A DNA stretch of 21,569 nt from Candidatus Omnitrophota bacterium. Lineage in GTDB: Bacteria > Omnitrophota > Gorgyraeia > 2-01-FULL-45-10. The DNA lies in assembly GCA_030695725.1 (NCBI GenBank), contig JAUYPN010000001.1:1-21569 (forward strand), written 5' to 3'. Under the pieces are notes generated by a model that saw only the letters and a program-made list of their open reading frames with translations, had not been told where the DNA came from and ran no database searches. This document shows, one piece after another, positions 7,308-14,577 of the stretch; the stretch's first letter is position 1, and every line of letters begins with the position of its first letter. A program made the translations under genes and the position numbers.

Positions 7308-8726
7308 TTAAGCCGCCACTCTGTTCTTGCCCATACTCTTGGCGTTCTCCAACAGTTGTGTCGCCTTCTTAAAAAGCTCTTCCTGCGTCGAACCGTCTAT
7401 CGGGTTTTCGCTCACGCCCCCGGAGACGGTTATCTTAAGATCGCCTTCCCTCGAGAAATTTGCCGCCTCTATCTGTTTGCGCACGTTCTCCGCTATATAC
7501 GCGGCTTCTCTCTTGTTCTTTTCGGGCAGCAGCATACCGAACTCCTTACCGCTTATCCGGGCGGCCTTACCGACGGGAGTCGTATTTTCCTTTATAAGTT
7601 TGGCGACTCTCTTTATGACATCCTCCGCGACAAGCTCACCCCTCGTATCACGCAGGCTCTTAAAATTATCTATGCTGAAGAGTATAAAGGAGCACGGCCT
7701 CTGGTAGAATATGGCGCGCCGGATCTCCTCATCGAGTCTGGATAGGACATAGCCTTTGGAATAGAGGTCCGTAAGATCGTCCTTTATCGAGAGCTCTTCA
7801 CTCTTCTTTATCCAGATATCGTTCTCTACGGCTATGGTTATCTGTTTTGAGAATATCTTGATAAGATCTATATCATCGGTTCTGTACCTATAGTCATCCT
7901 GTTTATTCCCTACCACAAGCAGCCCGAAATTCTTCCTGCCGGAATATATGGGAATGGCTATCATGTTCTTGACCTTACCGGACGATTTGAAATCCTCCGT
8001 CTCTTTTGTCATCTTCATGGCGTTATCGATGACGAAGAGCTTCTTCTCTTCGATTATGCGGCCGAGAAGGCCTTCGCCTTTTTTTACTATGATGTCGAGA
8101 AGGGTCTCTTCCTGAATATTTGAATAGGCCTTCGGCAGGAATTCGCTGCTCTCTTCTTTCGGGATCATGTAGAACACACAAAAACCGCCGTCCAGTATCA
8201 TCGCCACTTTCTGGACTGACAGCTCCAGCACCGCATCCAGGTTAGCGGAGCCCGCGGCTATAATATCCCCTATCTGCAAAAGGCTGGATAACGCGAGAAC
8301 CTTCTTATGTATCTCGACGTTCAGCTCTTTTGTCCTCTGGCTGAAGCTCTTCAGCTCGTCGAGATTGAGGCGTATCTTCTGCGTCATCGTGTTGATGGAT
8401 TCTCCGAGGATACCGACTTCATCGTCAGCGCGGATCGATATCTCCCTGTCGAACTCGCCGCTCGCTATCATCTTCGCCTCTATGGCCATATTTATTACGG
8501 GGTCCACCATCCCTCTGGCGAGGACGAGGCCGAGGACGGATATGGTCACCGATAAGAGCACGATTGTCGTCACATTTATCAGGTCTGCCATCATCGGAAA
8601 GGTATGCGAAAATATGAGATAAGCGCATGCCAGCATAGGTATGATGGACATAAGGCTGAAGGCTATTACCAGTTTGTAGCGGAGCCCTCTGGGGGCAAGC
8701 GACATCTTCCTGAAGAAACCATTCAT
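7308..8726 (-). CDS. Membrane HAMP-GAF protein with degenerate GGDEF domain
   Basis: A 472-residue protein. Two membrane helices lie at about 18-40 and 53-71 with a very short periplasmic loop, then a HAMP domain (about 72-125), a coiled linker, a GAF domain (about 150-305) and a GGDEF domain (about 312-472). The active-site loop reads SGKEF (392-396) instead of GG(D/E)EF, so the third, metal-binding acidic residue is Lys. The NDxxGHxxGD stretch is RDTRGELVAED, so the guanine-recognising Asn is lost. No RxxD inhibitory site precedes the loop. D353 (SIDNFK) remains. Diguanylate cyclase activity is therefore doubtful; it may bind nucleotide or act as a sensor or scaffold. It heads the pilT-pilB-pilC operon, with a strong GAGGAGGT Shine-Dalgarno and a consensus promoter (8775-8803). 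Confidence 0.88.
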   Translation of the reverse strand: MNGFFRKMSLAPRGLRYKLVIAFSLMSIIPMLACAYLIFSHTFPMMADLINVTTIVLLSVTISVLGLVLARGMVDPVINMAIEAKMIASGEFDREISIRADDEVGILGESINTMTQKIRLNLDELKSFSQRTKELNVEIHKKVLALSSLLQIGDIIAAGSANLDAVLELSVQKVAMILDGGFCVFYMIPKEESSEFLPKAYSNIQEETLLDIIVKKGEGLLGRIIEEKKLFVIDNAMKMTKETEDFKSSGKVKNMIAIPIYSGRKNFGLLVVGNKQDDYRYRTDDIDLIKIFSKQITIAVENDIWIKKSEELSIKDDLTDLYSKGYVLSRLDEEIRRAIFYQRPCSFILFSIDNFKSLRDTRGELVAEDVIKRVAKLIKENTTPVGKAARISGKEFGMLLPEKNKREAAYIAENVRKQIEAANFSREGDLKITVSGGVSENPIDGSTQEELFKKATQLLENAKSMGKNRVAA

Positions 8727-8774
8727 AGGATACCTCCTCGGAATATTCGTCGTGATATTGATTTATTTACGCTA

Positions 8775-8803
8775 AGTATACTATATAGATGCGGAGTTGT
8801 CAA
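8775..8803 (-). promoter_or_regulatory. Consensus sigma70 promoter of the GGDEF-pilT-pilB-pilC operon
   Basis: On the minus strand TTGACA (8798-8803), 17 bases, TATACT (8775-8780). The spacer contains the TAG stop of the radical SAM gene (8781-8783), so the promoter straddles the gene end. Predicted start near 8768, with a leader of about 42 bases. Confidence 0.78.
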
Positions 8804-10508
8804 CGTAAGGGGAAATATTAAAGCCTATATCTATGAAATTCCACGGCAGGATTTCGTCCGGAAATCTTCTGCGGGACGCATAAAAGTCCGGATCTATGGC
8901 CTTCTCTTTAAAAGATTCGAGCCATAGATTGAAATTGAAATGCTCTTTCCATCCGTCAAACCTGGCGCCCTTTCTCCATGCCCCGTGCACCACTCGGGAC
9001 AGCCTTCTGTCGCCGCGCGCTAATACGGCCTCCATGTACCCCATGTGAAAAGAGTTAAAATCCATCTCCACGTACCTGGACTTTACTAGGCTCCTTAAAA
9101 AGCTCTTCTTTCCGGACAGGATATCGATGCTCGCCATCGGCTCCCACTGAAAAGGCGTATGCGGCTTTGGGACAAAAGCGTTTATGCTGGCCGTCACCTG
9201 AGCGTCTTTACCGTCAACTTCGCGCTTTAAGTTCGATACTTTATATAGGAGCTTCACTATGCTCTCTAAGTCCTCCTCTTTCTCGGTAGGCAGCCCTATC
9301 ATGAAATATAGTTTCACTCTTCTCCATCCGGATCTGTATGATTCTCTCAAAGCCTCCATAAGTTTTTCCATGTCGATGTTCTTACTGATAATCTTTCTCA
9401 GGCACTCGCTTCCGGCCTCAGGCGCAAACGTAAGCCCGGATTTTTTCACCTGTGATATGAGAGCGGGAAGCTTGCGGAGAGAGTCCTCTATTCTGAGGGA
9501 CGGCACCGAGACGGATACGCCCTTTTCCTTAAACTCGCTGTTGAGCTCCTCTATTATCTCTCCTATACGCGAATGATCTCCGCTGGATAAAGAGAGAAGC
9601 GTTATCTCTTCATAGCCCGTTTTGGAATACGCTTCCTTGGCTATTCTTATTATCGTCTCCTTCGCTCTCTCGCGCCTGGGCCTGTAAGTTGTCCCGGCCT
9701 GGCAGAATTTGCACGCATGAGGGCATCCGCGCATTATCTCGAGCATTATCCGGTCATGGACTATCTGTATGTAAGGAACGAGCTGATCCGTAGGATAGAA
9801 AGAATTATCGAGATCCCTGACTACCCTCTTTTGTATCTTTCGGGGCAGGTCTTTTTCCTTTGGCAGAAAACTTTTTATCGTTCCGTCATCGTTGTACGCT
9901 GCTTCATATAACGACGGTACGTACACTCCGGGTATCTTCGCGAGTTCCCGTAAAATTTTTTTTCTACCGTCCGTGGACTTATAAAGATCGACGATCTCGC
10001 CGATCACGTCTTCCCCGTCCCCTATCACGAACGCGTCTATGAATTCGGACATCGGCTCAGGGTTATAACACGCCGGACCGCCGGCGATCACGATCGGGTC
10101 GCCTTCACCGCGCTCGGAAGATCTTATCGGAAGGCCTCCGAGATCCAGCAGATTCAGGACGTTGGTATAATTAAGCTCGTAGGCGAGGCTTACGCCTATG
10201 ATGTCGAACTCTTTTAACGCACTGCGCGATTCGAGCGAAAAAAGGCTCATCTTATTTTTTCTTAAGATCTCTTCGAAATCGGTCCACGGCGAAAAGACGC
10301 GCTCACAGAGGCAGTCGTCCCTCTTATTCAGTATTCCGTAGAGTATCTTTAAGCCCAGATAGCTCATCCCCACTTCATAGACTTCCGGAAAAGCGAGCAG
10401 GACCTTCACCCTATCGGCGGTCCACTCCTTCTTCACCATATTCCACTCGCCTCCGATATATCTGGCGGGCTTCCTTACCTGCAGCAACAACTCGCTCAGA
10501 CTACTCAT
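8781..10508 (-). CDS. Radical SAM protein of the TIGR03960 type, function unknown
   Basis: A 575-residue protein. The N-terminal ~200 residues form a B12-binding-like Rossmann domain (PEVYEVGMSYLGLKIL; AGGPACYNPEPMSEFIDAFVIGDGED) without the DxHxxG cobalamin-lower-ligand motif. The radical SAM core follows, with the 4Fe-4S ligands in GCPHACKFCQ (C262, C266, C269) and later SLRIEDS, FAPEAGSE and YFMIGLPTE. This architecture matches the TIGR03960 family. In Firmicutes such genes often lie near mreB-mreC-mreD, rodA, rng and rplU (from memory), and here too the gene follows the rodA operon. Its substrate is not known to me. ATG at 10508 has a modest AAAAGGGG Shine-Dalgarno about 10 bases upstream. 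I saw no clear promoter in the repeat-filled region upstream. Confidence 0.88.
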   Translation of the reverse strand: MSSLSELLLQVRKPARYIGGEWNMVKKEWTADRVKVLLAFPEVYEVGMSYLGLKILYGILNKRDDCLCERVFSPWTDFEEILRKNKMSLFSLESRSALKEFDIIGVSLAYELNYTNVLNLLDLGGLPIRSSERGEGDPIVIAGGPACYNPEPMSEFIDAFVIGDGEDVIGEIVDLYKSTDGRKKILRELAKIPGVYVPSLYEAAYNDDGTIKSFLPKEKDLPRKIQKRVVRDLDNSFYPTDQLVPYIQIVHDRIMLEIMRGCPHACKFCQAGTTYRPRRERAKETIIRIAKEAYSKTGYEEITLLSLSSGDHSRIGEIIEELNSEFKEKGVSVSVPSLRIEDSLRKLPALISQVKKSGLTFAPEAGSECLRKIISKNIDMEKLMEALRESYRSGWRRVKLYFMIGLPTEKEEDLESIVKLLYKVSNLKREVDGKDAQVTASINAFVPKPHTPFQWEPMASIDILSGKKSFLRSLVKSRYVEMDFNSFHMGYMEAVLARGDRRLSRVVHGAWRKGARFDGWKEHFNFNLWLESFKEKAIDPDFYASRRRFPDEILPWNFIDIGFNISPYVDNSASI

Positions 10509-10554
10509 TTAAATTAGCCCCTTTTCAATCCGGTTTTTAGATTAGGACTTTCAT

Positions 10555-10577
10555 AGGGGAAAACGCGGTTTTCCCCT
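10555..10577. repeat. Perfect 10-bp hairpin
   Basis: AGGGGAAAAC (10555-10564), loop GCG, GTTTTCCCCT (10568-10577). The stem is perfect and GC-capped, with no T run on either side, so it is not a standard terminator. It lies about 47 bases upstream of the radical SAM start, where it could shape the 5' leader. Confidence 0.75.
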
Positions 10578-10711
10578 GCATGACGCTCGCTCGCTACTCC
10601 TTAATCAATCCGGTAACTCGCTCGCTGTCACACCTTTCCTTTACGAATCTCTATCCCCCAAAAGTTGTATTCGGTCTAGCATGATGCGTCTCTGTCCGCC
10701 TGTATTTAGTC

Positions 10712-10753
10712 AAAAAGGGTCAGGCGCTTTTTATATAGGTACCTGGCACCTAT
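10712..10753. repeat. Two small adjacent hairpins (REP-like)
   Basis: AAAAAG (10712-10717) pairs with CTTTTT (10727-10732) around GGTCAGGCG. ATAGGT (10735-10740) pairs with ACCTAT (10748-10753) around ACCTGGC and is followed by TTTT. The AGGTACCTGGCACCT core resembles short extragenic repeats often seen with Y1-type REP transposases; no transposase is in the window. Confidence 0.5.
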
Positions 10754-10763
10754 TTTTAATAGA

Positions 10764-10834
10764 GTGTCAGAATTTTTGACATCAGCTCCAGGCGGTCCAC
10801 TAAAAGTATCCGCCTAAAGCAGTAGAAAAATTTT
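10764..10834 (-). repeat. AGGCGG hairpin element, copy 1
   Basis: About 71 bases. It runs from GTGTCAGAATTTTT on the + strand, through the hairpin AGGCGG (10790-10795) / CCGCCT (10810-10815) with a 14-base loop, to AAAAATTTT. The distance from the GTGTCAG end to the hairpin (26 bases) and the loop length are identical to the copy at 19640-19712. Confidence 0.8.
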
Positions 10835-10869
10835 CCTTTTTGCTTATTCTGCGCATATTACGCATTGTA

Positions 10870-10906
10870 AGCGCAGGCAATGAGCGATAAGCGAACTGCC
10901 TGCGCT
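10870..10906. repeat. Perfect 10-bp hairpin
   Basis: AGCGCAGGCA (10870-10879) pairs with TGCCTGCGCT (10897-10906) across 17 bases. A weaker nested pairing, GCTTAT (10842-10847) with ATAAGC (10887-10892), competes with it. Confidence 0.7.
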
Positions 10907-10924
10907 AAAGGAACTGGTGATCTG

Positions 10925-11069
10925 AATTTTTATGGGTGACATTGGATGGGACCCGAATTTCGAAATGGGGGATGGGGGGTTAAGAATAACAAGATGCCAT
11001 ATGCTTGCCTATTTTATTAACCCCCCATTGAGAAATTTGGGAAATCCAATGGCAGGACCCATAAAAATT
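10925..11069. mobile_element. 145-bp MITE-like imperfect palindrome
   Basis: Four arm segments pair in order: AATTTTTATGGGT (10925-10937) with ACCCATAAAAATT (11057-11069), 13 of 13; CATTGGAT (10940-10947) with ATCCAATG (11044-11051); AATTTC (10956-10961) with GAAATT (11032-11037); ATGGGGGGTTAA (10972-10983) with TTAACCCCCCAT (11017-11028), 12 of 12. The central loop is 33 bases. Terminal inverted repeats plus a long internal palindrome resemble a miniature inverted-repeat element. I could not find a convincing target-site duplication, and only one copy is in the window, so mobility is inferred. Confidence 0.6.
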
Positions 11070-11091
11070 ATTTAAAGAACAGTGAGCTTGC

Positions 11092-11123
11092 GGAAGGCGG
11101 CCACCGCAAGTTACGCCGCCTCC
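11092..11123 (-). repeat. AGGCGG hairpin element, copy 2, just after rodA
   Basis: On the minus strand GGAGGCGG, then a loop containing AACTTGCGGTGG, then CCGCCTTCC. It starts 16 bases after the rodA stop. Part of it can alternatively pair as CTTGCGG/CCGCAAG. A T-rich stretch (TTCTTTAAATAATTTTTA) follows some 15 bases later, so it may help end or protect the mre-rodA transcript, but it is not a clean intrinsic terminator. Confidence 0.65.
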
Positions 11124-11138
11124 GCTAGTGCGAAAAGA

Positions 11139-12236
11139 TTAGAATCTCGAGCGCCTCATGCCGATATTCAGCAAGAGCGCTATGGCGATGAATGAAGTGA
11201 GCATGCTCGAGCCGCCGTAACTCACAAGCGGCAAGGGTATCCCCACCACCGGCATGAACCCTATCGTCATCGCGATATTTATCACCACCTGCAGCGTCAG
11301 CAATGTGACGATGCCGACCGCCACGAGTTTGCCGTACATATCGTTGGTCGAACCCGCTATATCGAGCGAGCGCCTCACGATCAGAAAGAAGAGGAGGATC
11401 AGTATCAGCGCGCCGAAGAGCCCCCATTCTTCACCTATCACTGAGAATATGAAGTCCGTGTGCCGCTCCGGCAGAAAATTAAGCTGATTCTGAGTCCCGG
11501 CAAGCCAGCCCTTGCCTATCAGGCCGCCGGAGCCGACGGCTATCTTCGATTGAATTATGGTATAACCCGCGCCGAGAGGATCGACGTTAGGATTTAAAAA
11601 TACGAGGAGCCTCTGCTTCTGATAGTCACGCAAGAAGTGCCAGAAAAAGGGCATCGCCGCCAGGCCCGACAAGATAAGAATTACGAGATGTTTTATGCGC
11701 GCGCCGCCTACATACATCATGGCAAAAAATATCGGTATGAGCAGGAGCGCCGTCCCGAGATCGGGTTGGACCAGCACAAGAACAAAAGGTATCGCCAGCG
11801 ATATAAACGGCAGCATAAATCCCTTCGCATATTCAAGGTTCACCCTCTTGGAACCCAAGATGCTCGCGAGGACAAGTATAAAACTTATTTTGATAAATTC
11901 CGACGGCTGAAACGTAAAATCGCCTATAGCGAACCAGCGCTGGGCGCCGAGCCTTTCACGCCCCAAGATAAGAACGAGTACGAGAAGGATCACATTGACC
12001 GCGTAGAGCGCGTATGAAACATCTATGAACTTCTGATATGATATGTTTGTTATCAGGAGAAGCATCACGGCGGCGAGAGCTATCCAGCTTATCTGTCTGA
12101 ATACATAACTCTCCACAAACGGAAGGCTCTTCACCTGTGTCGCGCTGTGCAGTACAAACAACCCGCCGACGCAGATGATGAATGTTATCACCAGAAGAGT
12201 CTTATCGAAATCTTTCAAAAGCCTTCTATCGAACAT
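11139..12236 (-). CDS. rodA: Peptidoglycan glycosyltransferase RodA (SEDS family)
   Basis: A 365-residue multi-pass inner-membrane protein of normal RodA length, with about ten hydrophobic segments. SEDS landmarks: LGAQRWF (96-102), QPSEFIKI (110-117), QPDLGTALL (157-165, with the catalytically required Asp159), GSGGLIGKGW (235-244) and LPERHTDFIFSVIGEEWG (255-272). RodA polymerises lipid II into glycan strands and works with its partner transpeptidase PBP2, encoded directly upstream. Its ATG overlaps the mrdA stop in TAATG, so the two are translationally coupled and probably made in matched amounts. It is the last gene of the mreB operon. Confidence 0.96.
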   Translation of the reverse strand: MFDRRLLKDFDKTLLVITFIICVGGLFVLHSATQVKSLPFVESYVFRQISWIALAAVMLLLITNISYQKFIDVSYALYAVNVILLVLVLILGRERLGAQRWFAIGDFTFQPSEFIKISFILVLASILGSKRVNLEYAKGFMLPFISLAIPFVLVLVQPDLGTALLLIPIFFAMMYVGGARIKHLVILILSGLAAMPFFWHFLRDYQKQRLLVFLNPNVDPLGAGYTIIQSKIAVGSGGLIGKGWLAGTQNQLNFLPERHTDFIFSVIGEEWGLFGALILILLFFLIVRRSLDIAGSTNDMYGKLVAVGIVTLLTLQVVINIAMTIGFMPVVGIPLPLVSYGGSSMLTSFIAIALLLNIGMRRSRF

Positions 12237-14077
12237 TACAGATAACCTTTATTCTTGGCGACGGCAAATATCTCTTTTGCGATCTCACTTGGCTCCAGAC
12301 CGCCCTTTCCCCCGTGCTCCAGCAGTACGACTAAGGAGACCCTGGCATTATCAATCCCTCGACGCACTTCGTTTGTGCTTCGACTTAGCTCAGCACCCTT
12401 CATCGAAGCATCCTGAGCCTGTCGAAGGGCTCGGGATTGACCCTGAGCTTTTGTCGAAGGGTCAAAAGGCGCGAACCCGCTAAACCACGCGTGGGTCCTT
12501 CCTCCCGGATTCTCAGCGGTGCCCGTCTTCCCGCAAATCGCCACGCCCTCCAGCATGGCGCGCTTGCCGGTCCCGTTCTCGGCATTTACAACTTTGTAGA
12601 GCCCGTCCCTTACGGCCTTCATCGCATTCTTGTTAAAATTCAGATCATGCCGCGGCGCCGGGCTTACATCAGACGTATCTATCCGTTTAACGACATAAGG
12701 CTTTACCGCCTTTCCGTTATTTGCCACTATGGATATCATCTCAAGTATCTGTATAGGAGTGACGAGAATATATCCCTGCCCTATCGCCAGATTAATCGTA
12801 TCGCCCTCATACCAACCGTCTTTTTTAACGCTCCTTTTCCATGACCTGCCCGGGACGACGCCTTTGGCCTCACCCGGGAGATCGATGCCGGTGGCCTTGC
12901 CAAAACCAAAAATTTTCGCTCCCAATTCTATATTATCTATGCCCAGAGTCCTTCCGGCATTGTAAAAGAAGACGTTGCACGAATTCATCAATGCGTCCAC
13001 CACATTCTGCGAATTATGGCCGCCTTCTTTCCAGCACGCGAATTTACCCGTGCCCAAAGTAAAAAACCCCGGGCAATTGAACCTGGTCTGACGGCCTATT
13101 CTGCCCGTATCGAGAGCGGCCATCGCCACGACTATCTTAAAGACGGATCCGGGCTGATAGACGCCGGATATCGCTCGGTTCAACAGCGGATACATCCTCT
13201 TGTCTCTGACTAATTTCATCCTTTCCGAAGATCCCTCCGGACGCACAAAGACATTCGGATCAAAACCGGGGGAACTCGAGAGAGCGAGCACTTCACCGGT
13301 ATTGGGATCCATTGCTATTATGGCGCCGCGTTTATCCTCGAGAGCCTTATCGCATGCCGACTGCAGATCTATATCTATGGTAAGACGCAGGTCTTTTCCG
13401 TTGACCGGCTCTTTTGCCCCAAGCGTCCTGACAACTCTACCCCTGTTGTCGACCTGTATCTGTATCCCGCCGTCGACTCCGGATAGATAGTCGTCATAAT
13501 ACTTTTCAACGCCGGCACGACCGATCAGGTCTTTGGCGCGGCAGCCATATTCCTTCATCTTTTCAAGTTCGGCTTCCGAAATTTCGCCCAAATATCCCAA
13601 GAGATGTGCGCCGACGTTCTTGTACAGGTAATCACGTATAGACCTTGTCTGTATGACGAGCCCCCTGGAGTCGAAGCTCTCCTCTTCCAGGATGAACGCC
13701 TTATCCCTGTCTATATCCTCCACTATCGTTACGGGAGCGTAAGGTCTTGACGCGGCCTTATCAATTGCATTCTCAACGTCCTTCCTCTCTATGCCCAGCG
13801 TATTTACGAGAAGCCTTATAAGCTTCTCCCTGTTCTTCAGCTCCTGGTAGATAAGGGCTACATTGAAAGATATCCTGTCGGAGACTATTCCAACGCCGTT
13901 CCTGTCAAATATGGCGCCGCGCGGGCCATCTATGGGTATTATCCTTATGGCATTATCTTTCGAAAGCCTTGAATAGTGGGCGCACCTGATCACTTGAGTA
14001 TAGACGAGCGCCAGCGCAAGCGCGATAAAGAGCAGGCGTATCGGAACAGCTAAAGACTTTTCTCTATCGAGACTCAT
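12236..14077 (-). CDS. mrdA: Penicillin-binding protein 2 (elongasome transpeptidase) carrying a repeat-encoded insert
   Basis: A 613-residue class B PBP. An N-terminal membrane anchor (about 11-28) is followed by a dimerisation/pedestal domain (about 50-210) and a transpeptidase domain with the active site S311-VF-K314, the S366-C-N368 motif and K517-T-G519. PBP2 crosslinks peptidoglycan in the periplasm with RodA and MreBCD. Residues 540-576 do not belong to the family: related proteins run straight from WFSGFAPxD to the strand xARVSLVVLLEHGG. This stretch is encoded by the palindromic repeat at 12350-12460. The frame is kept, and the sequence after the insert (NARVSLVVLLEHGG...) is normal to the C-terminus, so the protein is probably functional. 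The ATG overlaps the mreD stop (ATGA). Confidence 0.95.
   Translation of the reverse strand: MSLDREKSLAVPIRLLFIALALALVYTQVIRCAHYSRLSKDNAIRIIPIDGPRGAIFDRNGVGIVSDRISFNVALIYQELKNREKLIRLLVNTLGIERKDVENAIDKAASRPYAPVTIVEDIDRDKAFILEEESFDSRGLVIQTRSIRDYLYKNVGAHLLGYLGEISEAELEKMKEYGCRAKDLIGRAGVEKYYDDYLSGVDGGIQIQVDNRGRVVRTLGAKEPVNGKDLRLTIDIDLQSACDKALEDKRGAIIAMDPNTGEVLALSSSPGFDPNVFVRPEGSSERMKLVRDKRMYPLLNRAISGVYQPGSVFKIVVAMAALDTGRIGRQTRFNCPGFFTLGTGKFACWKEGGHNSQNVVDALMNSCNVFFYNAGRTLGIDNIELGAKIFGFGKATGIDLPGEAKGVVPGRSWKRSVKKDGWYEGDTINLAIGQGYILVTPIQILEMISIVANNGKAVKPYVVKRIDTSDVSPAPRHDLNFNKNAMKAVRDGLYKVVNAENGTGKRAMLEGVAICGKTGTAENPGGRTHAWFSGFAPFDPSTKAQGQSRALRQAQDASMKGAELSRSTNEVRRGIDNARVSLVVLLEHGGKGGLEPSEIAKEIFAVAKNKGYL
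12350..12460. repeat. Palindromic repeat inserted in frame in mrdA (CTTCGACAGGCTCAGG family)
   Basis: 111 bases (37 codons) between Asp539 and Asn577 of PBP2. On the + strand it holds CTTCGAC (12378-12384) / GTCGAAG (12421-12427), GCTCAG (12388-12393) / CTGAGC (12413-12418), and the ACCCTGAGCTTTTGTCG block (about 12440-12455). All of these are also found at 6131-6220. An outer pair TCAATCCC / GGGATTGA also closes the element. The encoded peptide (PSTKAQGQSRALRQAQ...) is polar and low in hydrophobic residues, typical of read-through repeat DNA. Boundaries are inferred from where PBP2 homology stops and resumes. Confidence 0.85.
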
Positions 14078-14577
14078 AGGTATTCCGCGTCATTCTTTAG
14101 GCGGTATCTGTCGATAAGTACCGGAAAGACAATAAGAGAGAGCATAGCCGTATAGAAACTCGAAGGCAATATGAGGCCGTACAGGTATTCCGACAAGGTG
14201 ACGTATGCGATCTTCAATATAAGCGACGAGACCAGGTAATGGGCGATCATGTAAAGGACCGAGGAAACAAATACGAGCAGGACTTGAGTTAATTTCGATT
14301 CCTTAAAAAACTTTGGGCTTAAGCCTCCCACGATAAACCCCGTCAATGACAACAGCACAGAGTTCACTCCGAATGTATCTAAAGAATATATATCTTTCAG
14401 TAATCCCGATATGAACCCCGCCTCGGCTCCGGTAAAGGGGCCAAAGAAGACGGCGAAGAATACCGCCAGAATGACCAAGAGGTCCGGCTTGACGCCCAAT
14501 ATATTTACGCGATCGAGGAATAGGAGCTGGATCAGGAATGCAAAGATCAATATGACGTACAGCGGGAATCTCTTCAT
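14074..14577 (-). CDS. mreD: Rod shape-determining membrane protein MreD
   Basis: A 167-residue very hydrophobic protein with about five membrane helices, the size and topology of MreD. A mid-protein GFISGLLKDIYSLDTFG stretch is typical of the family. MreD links MreC to the PBP2/RodA synthase in the inner membrane. The frame can be read from GTG at 14589, but ATG at 14577 is preferred because it overlaps the mreC stop as ATGA; the next junction, mreD-mrdA, has the same overlap. MreD is poorly conserved, so the assignment leans on position between mreC and mrdA as well as on the sequence. Confidence 0.92.
   Translation of the reverse strand: MKRFPLYVILIFAFLIQLLFLDRVNILGVKPDLLVILAVFFAVFFGPFTGAEAGFISGLLKDIYSLDTFGVNSVLLSLTGFIVGGLSPKFFKESKLTQVLLVFVSSVLYMIAHYLVSSLILKIAYVTLSEYLYGLILPSSFYTAMLSLIVFPVLIDRYRLKNDAEYL

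Larger units (their letters stand above)
10509..11138. other. 630-bp gene-free gap filled with palindromic elements
   Basis: No credible gene is present on either strand. The stretch holds a series of distinct inverted repeats, annotated separately: 10555-10577, 10712-10753, 10764-10834, 10870-10906, 10925-11069 and 11092-11123. There is also a pair of CTCGCTCGCT words (10586-10595 and 10618-10627) and a pair of TCAATCCGGT words (about 10526 and 10605). It separates the rodA operon from the radical SAM gene. Confidence 0.8.

Noticed and set aside
12350..12460. mrdA as a pseudogene or frameshift
   Set aside because: The insert is a multiple of three, has no stop, and the conserved sequence resumes in frame to a normal C-terminus.
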